Origin: Cupriavidus sp.
GTDB lineage: Bacteria > Pseudomonadota > Gammaproteobacteria > Burkholderiales > Burkholderiaceae
Direction of reading: 5' to 3'
NCBI GenBank assembly: GCA_031181345.1
Contig: JAPSLC010000047.1
Span: 1 to 41,030, forward strand
DNA: 41,030 nt
The translations under genes and the position numbers were made by a program. The notes below the pieces were generated by a model that saw only the letters and a list, made by a program, of their open reading frames with translations, did no database searches and had not been told where the DNA came from. How positions within the stretch are numbered: the stretch's first letter is position 1; each line of letters begins with the position of its first letter. Shown piece by piece: positions 8,473 to 16,570 of the stretch.

Positions 8473-10329
8473 TTACTGGCCCAGCCAGCGCGCGCGCAAT
8501 GGATGACGGCCGCGCTGGCGCCGATCGTCGCCTTCCTCCAGTTGCAGCCGATATTCCGTCGCCGGCTCCGGCGCGAAGGTCACTGGCAGCACGTGCAGCT
8601 CGTCGCGGCGGAACAGATGGCAAGGCACCGTGTCGCTGGCGCGATAGCGCGCCAGCAGCTTGTCGAGCTGCCCCGCCCCGTTGGGCGTGACGCGCAGCCC
8701 GTCCACCGCGGCCAGCAGGTCGCCTGCCGACCAGCCGGCCGCCTGCGCCGCGCCGCCGTCGAGCACCTGCGTGACGCGCACCCAGCCATCCTCGCTCCTG
8801 GTCTTGATGCCCAACGCCGCGCCGCGCGCGGGCTTGCGCGGTTCGGCCCGGATGCCGAAGGGCTTGAACAGCGCCGGCAGCGGCAGCTCGCCGGTGCCCT
8901 CCGTCCAGGCCCGCAGCTGCGTGGACACGCGTACGCCGGCCACCTCGTCGATCAGCGCATGCACCTCGTCCTCGGTGACGCCCCGCTGCACCGCGCCGGG
9001 TGCGTAGAAATCGCGTCCATAGCGCCGCCACAGCATCCGCATCACGTCGTCGAGCGAGCGGCGGCCGTTGGTACGGTTGCGGATGGTCAGGTCAAGCGCC
9101 AGCCCGATCAGCGAGCCCTTGGTGTAGTAGCTGACGATCGCGTTGGGCGCGTTCTCGTCCTGGCGGTAGTACTTGGTCCAGGCATCGAACGAGCTGTCGG
9201 CCACGCTCTGCTTGGTGCGGCCGCTGCCGCGCAGCACGCCGTTCCAGGTCTTGGCCAGCAGCTCGACGTATTGCTGCTCGGTAATGCATCCGCTGCGCAC
9301 CAGGATCAGGTCGTCGTAATAGCTGGTGAAGCCCTCGAACAACCACAGCAGCGGCGTATGGGTTTCGGCCTGCAGCCGGTACGGCACGAAGGCCGCCGGC
9401 TTGATGCGCTTGACGTTCCAGGTATGGAAATACTCGTGGCTGCACAGGCCCAGGAAGCCGCGATAGCCCTCGCTGCTTTCCGGATTGCCCCGCACCGGCA
9501 GATCCCCGCGCGCACACATCAGCGCGGTGCTGGCGCGATGTTCGAGCCCGCCATAGCCGTCGCCGGTCACCATCGTCATGAAGACATAGCGGCGATTGCT
9601 GTCGAGGAAGGGCGCGCGCTCGCTGCGCGGCTCGAACAGCCGGATCTGCGCCTCGCAGATGCGCTTCAGGTCGCGGCAGACGCGTTCGATGTCCAGCTGC
9701 GGCACGCGGCCGGTGAACACCACGTCGTGCTGCGCGCCGCAGGCCTTGAACGTGCCCATCGTGAACTCGCCCATCTCGACCGGATGGTCGATCAGCTCGT
9801 CGTAGTCGGCGGCGAGATAGCGGCCGAAGCCATAGCGCTTGGCACCGCCGCGGCCCGGCGCCTCGGGCAGCGCCGTGGCCACGCGCCAGTTGCGATAGGC
9901 CTCGCCCTGCGGCGGATGGATGTCGACGGTGCAGGGGCGGTCGGCCTTGCCGTCAACGCACAGGAACACCGAGGTGCCGTTGAAGAAGCCGTGGGTCCGG
10001 TCCAGATGCGCCGCGCGCACCGAGAGGTCCCAGGCATAGACTTCGTACGACAGCGTCAGCGGGCCGCGCGCCGCATCGATCGGTTCGGCCTGCCAGGTGT
10101 GCTTGTCGAGCTTGGTCAGCGCCACCGGCTCCCGCTCGACATCGGCACCGACGTCCGCACGGATGCGCACGATGTTCCGTGCGAACTCGCGAATCATGTA
10201 GCTGCCGGGAATCCACGCCGGCAGGGAGAAACGTTGGCCGGCGGGATCGGGATCGTCCACCGTGACGGTGACCGCGAACAGATGCGCTTCGGGCTGAAGC
10301 GGGGCAATGGCGTAGTGGATCGGCTTCAT
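8473..10329 (-). CDS. M61-family glycyl aminopeptidase with PDZ domain
   Basis: A 618-residue zinc peptidase of family M61. Counting two residues further upstream from an optional GTG start, the zinc site HEYFH is at about 300-304 and the third ligand Glu in WLFEGFTSYY at about 334. YGGLEHRAST near 261-270 is the family signature just before the active site. A PDZ domain follows at roughly 480-570 (DGGAAQAAGWSAGDLLAAVDG). The N-terminal part is beta-rich. No signal peptide is visible, so it is probably cytoplasmic. I chose ATG 10329 (MKPIHYAI), the usual family start; a GTG six bases upstream is also in frame. There is no clear Shine-Dalgarno site, but TACAAT ends seven bases before the ATG, which hints at a leaderless message. 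Confidence 0.92.
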   Translation of the reverse strand: MKPIHYAIAPLQPEAHLFAVTVTVDDPDPAGQRFSLPAWIPGSYMIREFARNIVRIRADVGADVEREPVALTKLDKHTWQAEPIDAARGPLTLSYEVYAWDLSVRAAHLDRTHGFFNGTSVFLCVDGKADRPCTVDIHPPQGEAYRNWRVATALPEAPGRGGAKRYGFGRYLAADYDELIDHPVEMGEFTMGTFKACGAQHDVVFTGRVPQLDIERVCRDLKRICEAQIRLFEPRSERAPFLDSNRRYVFMTMVTGDGYGGLEHRASTALMCARGDLPVRGNPESSEGYRGFLGLCSHEYFHTWNVKRIKPAAFVPYRLQAETHTPLLWLFEGFTSYYDDLILVRSGCITEQQYVELLAKTWNGVLRGSGRTKQSVADSSFDAWTKYYRQDENAPNAIVSYYTKGSLIGLALDLTIRNRTNGRRSLDDVMRMLWRRYGRDFYAPGAVQRGVTEDEVHALIDEVAGVRVSTQLRAWTEGTGELPLPALFKPFGIRAEPRKPARGAALGIKTRSEDGWVRVTQVLDGGAAQAAGWSAGDLLAAVDGLRVTPNGAGQLDKLLARYRASDTVPCHLFRRDELHVLPVTFAPEPATEYRLQLEEGDDRRQRGRHPLRARWLGQ

Positions 10330-10441
10330 GGCCACGATTGTAGCGTCACGGGCACGCGGGCCCCGGCGCTGCTTCGGTGGCGCGCTGGTGCGCGTTGGTG
10401 CCGCCGTGGTGTCATCCCTGCGCGCGGCACCGCCGTCGACA

Positions 10442-11440
10442 TCAGCGATTGACGTCGACCACCACCCGTCCGCGCATGCCCCCCGCGATGATGCGCTGGC
10501 CCGCTTCGATGGCCTCGGCCAGACCGATCTCCTGCGTGATCGCCGCCAGCCGGTCGGGCTCGAGGTCCTGCGCCAGCCGCGCCCAGGCCTGCTCGCGCCG
10601 CGCCATCGGCGCCATCACGCTGTCGATGCCGTGCAGCGTCACGCCGCGCAGAATGAACGGGGCCACCGAGCCGGGGAAGTCCATGCCCTGCGCCAGTCCG
10701 CAGGCGGTCACCACGCCGCCGTAACGGACCTGCGCGATGGCATTGACCAGCGTGTGCGAACCGACGGCGTCGACTACCGCGGCCCAGCGCTCCTTCTGCA
10801 GCGGCTTGCCCGGCGCCGACAGTTCGGCGCGGTCGATGACGTCGGCCGCGCCGAGCGCCTTCAGGAAGTCCGCTTCGCCGGTCTTGCCGGTCGAGGCCAC
10901 CACGCGATAGCCGAGCTTGCCCAGCAGCGCGATCGCGACGGTGCCCACGCCGCCCGAGGCGCCGGTCACCAGCACCTCGCCCTGCTCCGGCCGCACGCCC
11001 GACGCTTCGAGCGCCAGTACCGACAGCATCGCGGTATAGCCCGCGGTGCCGATCGCCATCGCCTGCTTCGTCGTCAGCGACTGGGGCAGGCGCACGAGCC
11101 AATCGCCCTTCAGGCGCGCGCGCTGCGCCAGGCAACCCCAGTGCGTCTCGCCGACGCCGTAGCCGTTCAGCACCACCTTGTCGCCTGCGCGCCAGCGCGG
11201 GTTCGTCGACTCCAGCACGGTGCCGGCGCCATCGATGCCGGCCACCATCGGCCACTTGCGCACGACCGGACTGCGACCCGTGATCGCCAGGCCGTCCTTG
11301 AAGTTGATCGTCGAATAGTCGATCTCGACCAGCACGTCGCCGTCGGCGGGCAACTGCTCGTCCTGCAGCGTCGCGATCTCGGCGCGGGTCGACGGCTTGT
11401 CGCCGTCGCTCTGGGTCAGCAGCAGCGCGCGGAAGGTCAT
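10442..11440 (-). CDS. acuI: YhdH/AcuI-family NADPH-dependent acrylyl-CoA reductase-like oxidoreductase
   Basis: A 332-residue medium-chain dehydrogenase/reductase without structural-zinc cysteines. The segments YSTINFKDGLA (42-52), VAGIDGAGTV (66-75) and NGYGVGETHWG (92-102) are the hallmarks of the YhdH/AcuI subgroup, which reduces acrylyl-CoA to propionyl-CoA with NADPH. The nucleotide loop is GASGGVG at 160-166. The start follows GAGGAG at good spacing. It lies 39 bases downstream of dsbC on the same strand. The true substrate in this organism cannot be proved from sequence, so the acuI name describes the subgroup. Confidence 0.88.
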   Translation of the reverse strand: MTFRALLLTQSDGDKPSTRAEIATLQDEQLPADGDVLVEIDYSTINFKDGLAITGRSPVVRKWPMVAGIDGAGTVLESTNPRWRAGDKVVLNGYGVGETHWGCLAQRARLKGDWLVRLPQSLTTKQAMAIGTAGYTAMLSVLALEASGVRPEQGEVLVTGASGGVGTVAIALLGKLGYRVVASTGKTGEADFLKALGAADVIDRAELSAPGKPLQKERWAAVVDAVGSHTLVNAIAQVRYGGVVTACGLAQGMDFPGSVAPFILRGVTLHGIDSVMAPMARREQAWARLAQDLEPDRLAAITQEIGLAEAIEAGQRIIAGGMRGRVVVDVNR

Positions 11441-11479
11441 GGTGGTGTCTCCTCGTTATGCGTTTCCTACTTCTTTTCC

Positions 11480-12286
11480 TTACTTCTTCAGGCTCGACAG
11501 CTTGCGCTCCAGCGTGGCGACGTCGGCGGCGCCCGGAATGCGCGTACCGTCGGTGAAGAACACTGCGGGCGTCCCGGTGACATTGAGGCTGTGGCCCAGC
11601 GCCAGGTTCTCTTCCAGCGGCGTCTTGCAATTGCCGGCACCGCTCGGCGCAACCTTCGACAGCATCCAGTCGCGCCACGCCTTGGTCCGATCGGCCGCGC
11701 ACCAGACCTGCCTGGCCTTGGCGGTCGAATCCGGCGACAGCACCGGATAGAGGAAGGTGTAGACCGTGATGTTGTCCATCTGCTGGAAGGTCTGCTCGAT
11801 CTGCTTGCAGTAACCGCAGTTCGGATCGGAGAACACCGCGACCTGGCGGCTGCCGTCGCCCTTGCTCCATTTGATCGCCCGCGACAGCGGCAGGTCCGAC
11901 CACTTGATGCGATTGACCTCGGCCAGGCGCTGCTCGGTCAGGTTGGTGCCGCTGCGCGTGTCGAGCAGCTCGCCATTGAGGATGTAGCGCCCGCTGGCGT
12001 CGGCGTAGACCAGCTGGCCGCCGATATTGACTTCGTAGAGGCCGGCGATCGGCGTCTTCTCGACGCTCTTGATCTCCGCGCGCCCGCCCAGCATCTTCTG
12101 CACATTGGCCTTGATGCGTTCCGCGGTCGGATCGCTGGCGGCCAGCGCCGGATGCGCAAAGGCGGCAGTGGCCAATGCCAGCGTCAGTGCGGCCATCGCG
12201 CGCGAGGCGCGTTGGGCGAGCACGTTGGACAGCGGGTTGGCTCGCGGAAGGTTCGGGCGGGCGAAGCGCCCGAGGGAATACGACAT
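11480..12286 (-). CDS. dsbC: DsbC/DsbG-type periplasmic disulfide isomerase
   Basis: A 268-residue exported thioredoxin-fold protein. A long positively charged leader and a hydrophobic segment (MAALTLALATAAFA, about 31-44) end in an AXA-type cleavage site near residue 50. The mature part has a DsbC-like N-terminal dimerisation domain, then the redox motif CGYC at 157-160. A second cysteine pair, in QVWCAAD and GNCKTP, matches the structural disulfide of DsbC, and the cis-Pro loop is VTGTPAVFF. It would reshuffle wrong disulfides in periplasmic proteins, kept reduced by DsbD. The start follows GGAG at 5-base spacing. The ubiH-family gene ends 127 bases upstream on the same strand. Confidence 0.93.
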   Translation of the reverse strand: MSYSLGRFARPNLPRANPLSNVLAQRASRAMAALTLALATAAFAHPALAASDPTAERIKANVQKMLGGRAEIKSVEKTPIAGLYEVNIGGQLVYADASGRYILNGELLDTRSGTNLTEQRLAEVNRIKWSDLPLSRAIKWSKGDGSRQVAVFSDPNCGYCKQIEQTFQQMDNITVYTFLYPVLSPDSTAKARQVWCAADRTKAWRDWMLSKVAPSGAGNCKTPLEENLALGHSLNVTGTPAVFFTDGTRIPGAADVATLERKLSSLKK

Positions 12287-12413
12287 GGTGACTCCGGGTT
12301 CTGGTTGGCTCGGATGTGGGTGGACGGGGCGGATCGGCCGCGCTTGGGTTCTGTGCGTCGGGTGCCTGGGCTGAGCTCGCTGCGCGGACGGGACCGTACG
12401 GTGACGCCGGCGC

Positions 12414-13715
12414 TCAGCCGAGCGCCCGTCCGATCAGGAAGCGCTTGAGCAGCGCCTGCCCGCCCACGGCGCGCATGCCGGTATTGCGGACCATCTTCGC
12501 CAGCCCGCCCTGCAGCGAAAACAGCCGATGCAGGCCATCGGTCGCCGCCGTCAGCGACAGCAGATCGGTGGCGCGCGCGCGCTCGTAGCGGCGCAGCAGC
12601 CGCAGATCGCCTTCGTCGCGGAACGACTCTTTGGCGGCCATCACGCGGCCAAGTTCCGCGACATCGCGCAAGCCCAGGTTCATGCCCTGGCCGGCCAGCG
12701 GGTGCACCACGTGGGCGGCGTCGCCGACCAGCACCACATGCGGCTGCACTACGCAGTCGGCATGCTGCAGCACCAGCGGGAAGGCCTGCGGCGGCGTCAC
12801 GCAACGCAGCGCGCCGAACTGGCGGCCGACCGCACCGCTGGCCGCGTCCATCGCCGCCTGCGCCAGCTGCTCCGGCGTCAAAGCGGTCAGCTCGCGCGCA
12901 TGGGCCTCGTCGGCCGACCACACCATCGACAGGTGATTGCCGGGCAGCGGCAGCATCGCCAGGATCTCGCAGTTGCACGACTCCTCGTCGGCCAGCAGCT
13001 TGGGCGGCGCGCCCAGGAACCACTGCCACGCGGTCGCGTGATGCGGCAGCTCGCAGGCGAAGTTGGCGACCACGCCCGATTGCCGGTAGCGCCGCGTGCT
13101 GACGCCGATATGGCACTGGGTCCGCACCCAGGAACGGGCGCCGTCGGCACCCACCACGCAATTGGCGCGCACCCGCGCGCCATCGGCCAGCGTCAGCGTG
13201 ACACCCAGCTCGTCGCGATCGAAGCCGGTGGCGGCCTGCTGATACCAATGGACCTGATGCTGGAATCGCAGCGCGGTGTCGAGCACGCGCTCGACATGGC
13301 TCGATTCGATGATCCAGGCCAGCTCCGGCACGGCGGCCGCGTAGGCCGAGAAATGCAGATCGCCGGTCAGCCCGGCATCGTCGCGCGCGGCGGTATCGTC
13401 GCCGAACACGCGCATGTCGCGCACCGGTTGCATTCGCGCCGGATCCAGCGCCTCCCAGATGCGCAGCCGGCTCAGCAGCGCCTGCGAGCTGGCCGAGAAC
13501 GCGTAGACGCGGCTGTCCCACTCGCCTTGGCCTGACGCCGACGCGGGCGCCGATGCCGGGGCCGAGGCGTTTCCGGGCCGCGGCGCGATCAGCGCCACCT
13601 GCATGCCCTGCTGCGCCAGCAGCAACGCGCAAGTCTTGCCGACGATGCCGCCGCCGACCACGGCAATCTGGAAATGGGAAAACGAGGTCCGCGTGGACGC
13701 GCTGGCTCTGGTCAT
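12414..13715 (-). CDS. UbiH/UbiF/Coq6-family FAD-dependent hydroxylase
   Basis: A 433-residue class-A flavoprotein monooxygenase of the ubiquinone-hydroxylase family. The ADP-binding GGGIVG is at 21-26, the middle NAD(P)H/FAD motif is VVGADGARSWVR, and the ribose-binding motif is VLVGDAAHVVHPLAGQGMNLGL in the C-terminal half. It would hydroxylate the ubiquinone ring; which carbon is not decidable, so no single symbol is given. A Pro/Ala/Ser stretch (ASAPASAPASASG) is inserted after the first beta-alpha-beta unit. TATAAT lies just six bases before the ATG and there is no ribosome-binding site, which suggests leaderless expression. Confidence 0.88.
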   Translation of the reverse strand: MTRASASTRTSFSHFQIAVVGGGIVGKTCALLLAQQGMQVALIAPRPGNASAPASAPASASGQGEWDSRVYAFSASSQALLSRLRIWEALDPARMQPVRDMRVFGDDTAARDDAGLTGDLHFSAYAAAVPELAWIIESSHVERVLDTALRFQHQVHWYQQAATGFDRDELGVTLTLADGARVRANCVVGADGARSWVRTQCHIGVSTRRYRQSGVVANFACELPHHATAWQWFLGAPPKLLADEESCNCEILAMLPLPGNHLSMVWSADEAHARELTALTPEQLAQAAMDAASGAVGRQFGALRCVTPPQAFPLVLQHADCVVQPHVVLVGDAAHVVHPLAGQGMNLGLRDVAELGRVMAAKESFRDEGDLRLLRRYERARATDLLSLTAATDGLHRLFSLQGGLAKMVRNTGMRAVGGQALLKRFLIGRALG

Positions 13716-14031
13716 GGGGCGATTATAGCCAGCGGCTTTGATGGGGACCCGACGCGGCGCAGCACACCACCGACCCGGAGGCTATATCCCGAGCGAGCGA
13801 TTGCAGGTGTCCTCGGTGCGACATCGAAAAGCAGCCCATCACATCTCCTTCAATCCTGGCTATCCGCCGGTAAAGACTTTTTTGGAGATGGCACTAACGC
13901 TGACAACATCATGCTCCGGGCATCCGGCGTCGTTTTGCGCCCCTGAATACTTAGCCGGCAAGACCGAAAAAAGTTCACCACCCTCGGAATTCCAATGGCG
14001 CTCAGTATTGCCACGAGCGGTGTATTTCTAC
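13716..14031. other. Intergenic region between the ubiH-family gene and the Mrr-type gene
   Basis: About 315 bases with no protein-coding signal I can support. The composition is less GC-rich than the neighbours, with runs such as six T and six A, continuing the character of the adjacent nuclease gene. The first dozen bases hold the -10 element of the ubiH-family gene. No integrase, direct repeat or tRNA end was found that would mark an integration site. Confidence 0.5.
13722..13727 (-). promoter_or_regulatory. -10 element directly before the ubiH-family gene
   Basis: A consensus TATAAT on the minus strand ends six bases before the ATG at 13715. Transcription would be expected to begin at or next to the start codon. 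No convincing -35 hexamer is visible at 16-18 bases. Confidence 0.45.
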
Positions 14032-15027
14032 TCAGGCCGGCAGATACGTACGCTTAAGGGGAACAAGGCGTTTCGTTTCCGCGTCCGTATCTTCGTAGTG
14101 ATCGATCAGCGCACGGACGATATGGTCCGAGGTCCAAAGGGTCAGTGGCACAGAAGCGCGATCGGCTTCGTAATACGCCTCCTTGCTGAATCCGCCCGTG
14201 CTGACGAATAGTCCGCGGTCATCGGGATGGCGTCCTCCGAGGAAGCTCCGGATCTGGCTCGTCCCCATCTGGCCCTTGCGATGCTTCACCTCGACGATGA
14301 TGCGCGGATGTTCGAATCCGAAGCCGTCAGGTGATGCGATGATGTCCTTGCCTCGGTCGCTGCCGGCCGGCGATACCTGAGTCTTGTATCCCATCGCCCG
14401 CAGTATCCCGGCCACGAGCTCCTGCATCTCCGCCCAGTCCAGTTTGCTGATCAGGTCCTTGATCCGTTCAAGCGCCAACGCTTCCATACCTGAAAGGGGG
14501 TCAGCATCAACCTGTTCATCGAGAACTTCCGGTGCAGGCTGCATCGGCTTGCCAGAAGCTTCGCCAACAAGCTCTTGCATGGCGAATTCGGCGACCACAA
14601 ACACCGTCAGGGTGGACCCAAGGCTGGTTTTGGTGGCGTCCGTCAGGCTGTCGCGCTCGACTTCCTTTTCCTGCCAAGCGACAGCGCGAGCAAGCGCCAT
14701 TCCGGCATCTACCAGGTCCGGCCGATATTCGCAGTCGCCGGTCACCTTGCCGATCAGATACGTGCGGTTCGCTGGTGAATAGGTGACGACCCAATCGTCC
14801 ACCTTCATCTCGTTCATGAATCGCCATACCTGAGATGCTCCAGAAATTGCAGTCTTCTCTTTGGTCCCGGGCTCAACGGCAAGATATAGCTCGACCAGCT
14901 CCTTCCGACTCATTCCGACCCTAGCTTGAGGCGCCAGCTGTGTCCATCCGATGGCGGCAATTCCGCGCTCACGGAACTCCTCGTAAAGACTTCCACCCTC
15001 GGCCCGAATCATCCACATGCGCGTCAT
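14032..15027 (-). CDS. Mrr-type restriction endonuclease with N-terminal EVE/PUA-like domain
   Basis: A 331-residue two-domain protein. Residues about 1-105 (MWMIRAEGG, GIAAIGW, WVVTYSPANRTYLIGKVTGDCEYRPDL) look like an EVE/PUA-type fold, used in several Type IV restriction enzymes to recognise modified bases. Residues about 195-300 form an Mrr-type PD-(D/E)xK nuclease: MGYKTQVSPAGSDRGKDIIA with Asp228, IIVEVKHR with Glu246 and Lys248, then LFVSTGGFSKEAYYEAD. It probably cuts DNA carrying foreign modifications. It stands alone, with no methylase or specificity gene beside it, in DNA with lower GC and less biased codon use than its neighbours. The start at 15027 (MTRMWMIR) is chosen by domain fit; Met4 is also possible. 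Confidence 0.82.
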   Translation of the reverse strand: MTRMWMIRAEGGSLYEEFRERGIAAIGWTQLAPQARVGMSRKELVELYLAVEPGTKEKTAISGASQVWRFMNEMKVDDWVVTYSPANRTYLIGKVTGDCEYRPDLVDAGMALARAVAWQEKEVERDSLTDATKTSLGSTLTVFVVAEFAMQELVGEASGKPMQPAPEVLDEQVDADPLSGMEALALERIKDLISKLDWAEMQELVAGILRAMGYKTQVSPAGSDRGKDIIASPDGFGFEHPRIIVEVKHRKGQMGTSQIRSFLGGRHPDDRGLFVSTGGFSKEAYYEADRASVPLTLWTSDHIVRALIDHYEDTDAETKRLVPLKRTYLPA

Positions 15028-15429
15028 AGCTGTACCCCGCCCTCGTGATCTTTTTTGAATTTCAATTCGCTTGCACGCGACTTCGGCGCATACAAGAAAG
15101 CCCGATATTACACTGCGACATCGCACCGATTATTGACGCGTATATACATGGCTCTGAAGCTAAAATCGTCTGGTACCGCGCGACACGATGAACGGGTGTT
15201 CGGATCGATGAAGCGGTGCCTGGGCACGGCCAGCTAGCCTCGAGGCAATGGATGGGCCGCGAGGGCCAAGGTTACAATGGCGGTTTTTCTGCGGGCCGGT
15301 CCACAAGCGCCGACCAACGCTTCGGAATTCCGGCACCGTAGGCGGCCTTCGGAACGCCCTTGTCCCGCCGGCGGACCACGCAAGGCGGCGGTAGCCCGGC
15401 CGAAACCCACTGATTCATAAAGGTTTAGC
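15028..15429. other. Intergenic region between the Mrr-type gene and ychF
   Basis: About 400 bases. The left half (15028-15180) is AT-rich and probably holds the Mrr-type promoter. The right half is GC-rich and forms the ychF leader. A -10-like TACAAT is at 15273-15278, but no matching -35 was seen. No RNA gene or conserved small protein could be recognised. Confidence 0.5.
15273..15278 (+). promoter_or_regulatory. Possible -10 element for ychF
   Basis: TACAAT about 150 bases before the ychF ATG, at the end of the compositionally shifted region. It lacks a recognisable -35 at 17 bases. Confidence 0.3.
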
Positions 15430-16521
15430 ATGAGCCTCAAATGCGGCATCGTCGGCCTGCCCAACGTCGGCAAGTCCACGCTGTTCAACGCCCTGACCAA
15501 GGCCGGCATCGCCGCCGAAAATTATCCGTTCTGCACCATCGAGCCCAATGTCGGCGTGGTGGAAGTGCCGGATCCGAGGCTTAAGGCCCTCGCCGACATC
15601 GTCAAACCCGAGCGCGTGGTGCCGGCGACGGTCGAGTTCGTCGACATCGCCGGCCTGGTTGCCGGCGCGTCCAAGGGCGAAGGCCTGGGCAACCAGTTCC
15701 TGGCCAATATCCGCGAGACCGACGCCATCACGCACGTGGTGCGCTGCTTCGAGGATCCCAACGTGATCCACGTGGCCGGCAAGGTCGATCCGCTGTCGGA
15801 CATCGAGGTCATCAATACTGAACTGGCGCTGGCGGACCTCGCCACCGTCGACAAGGCGCTGGCCCGCTACGTCAAGCCAGCCCGCGCCGGCGACAAGGAA
15901 GCACAGCGCCTGGTCGCCGTGCTGGAGAAGGCCCAGGCCGTGCTCGACCAGGCCAAGGCCGTGCGCACGCTCGACCTGGCGCCCGAGGAATGGGATGCGC
16001 TGCGCCCCTTCTGCCTGATCACCGCGAAGCCGACCATGTACGTCGCGAACGTGCGCGAGGACGGCTTCGAGAACAATCCGCACCTGGACGCCGTGCGCAA
16101 GTACGCCGAGACCACCAAGTCGCCGGTCGTCGCCGTCTGCGCCGCGATCGAAGCCGAGATCGCCGACCTCGAGGACGAGGACAAGGCCGTGTTCCTGGCC
16201 GACCTCGGCATGGAGGAACCCGGCCTGGACCGCGTGATCCGCGCCGGCTTCAGCCTGCTTGGCCTGCAGACCTACTTCACCGCGGGCATCAAGGAAGTGC
16301 GCGCCTGGACCATCCACGTCGGCGACACCGCCCCCAAGGCGGCCGGCGTGATCCACACCGACTTCGAACGCGGCTTCATCCGCGCCCAGACCATCGCCTT
16401 CGAGGACTTCATCGCCTTCAAGGGCGAACAGGGCGCCAAGGAAGCGGGCAAGATGCGGGCGGAAGGGAAGGAATATGTGGTCAAGGATGGGGATGTGATG
16501 AACTTCCTGTTCAACGTCTGA
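15430..16521 (+). CDS. ychF: Obg-like ATPase YchF
   Basis: A 363-residue, highly conserved TRAFAC-class nucleotidase (OLA1/YchF). The P-loop GLPNVGKST sits near residues 9-17 and the switch II region DIAGLVAGASKGEGLGNQFL near 75-94. A central coiled-coil-like insertion with QRLVAVLEKAQAVLDQ follows, and a C-terminal TGS domain ends EYVVKDGDVMNFLFNV. YchF prefers ATP over GTP, binds ribosomes and takes part in the oxidative stress response. The start follows AGG at a suitable distance. It converges on the ABC-F gene with a 49-base gap. Confidence 0.97.
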   Translation: MSLKCGIVGLPNVGKSTLFNALTKAGIAAENYPFCTIEPNVGVVEVPDPRLKALADIVKPERVVPATVEFVDIAGLVAGASKGEGLGNQFLANIRETDAITHVVRCFEDPNVIHVAGKVDPLSDIEVINTELALADLATVDKALARYVKPARAGDKEAQRLVAVLEKAQAVLDQAKAVRTLDLAPEEWDALRPFCLITAKPTMYVANVREDGFENNPHLDAVRKYAETTKSPVVAVCAAIEAEIADLEDEDKAVFLADLGMEEPGLDRVIRAGFSLLGLQTYFTAGIKEVRAWTIHVGDTAPKAAGVIHTDFERGFIRAQTIAFEDFIAFKGEQGAKEAGKMRAEGKEYVVKDGDVMNFLFNV

Positions 16522-16570
16522 TCTTCCGACCTCAGTTCCGACTCTGCTCAAAGGGCTGCGCTCGATGGAA

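Noticed and set aside
8377..10452. Long + strand frame opposite the M61 peptidase
   Set aside because: No domain resemblance; the minus strand has an intact HExxH peptidase with PDZ domain.
13738..14211. Small + strand frame in the gap before the Mrr-type gene
   Set aside because: It overlaps the 3' end of the nuclease gene in antisense and shows no family features or ribosome site.
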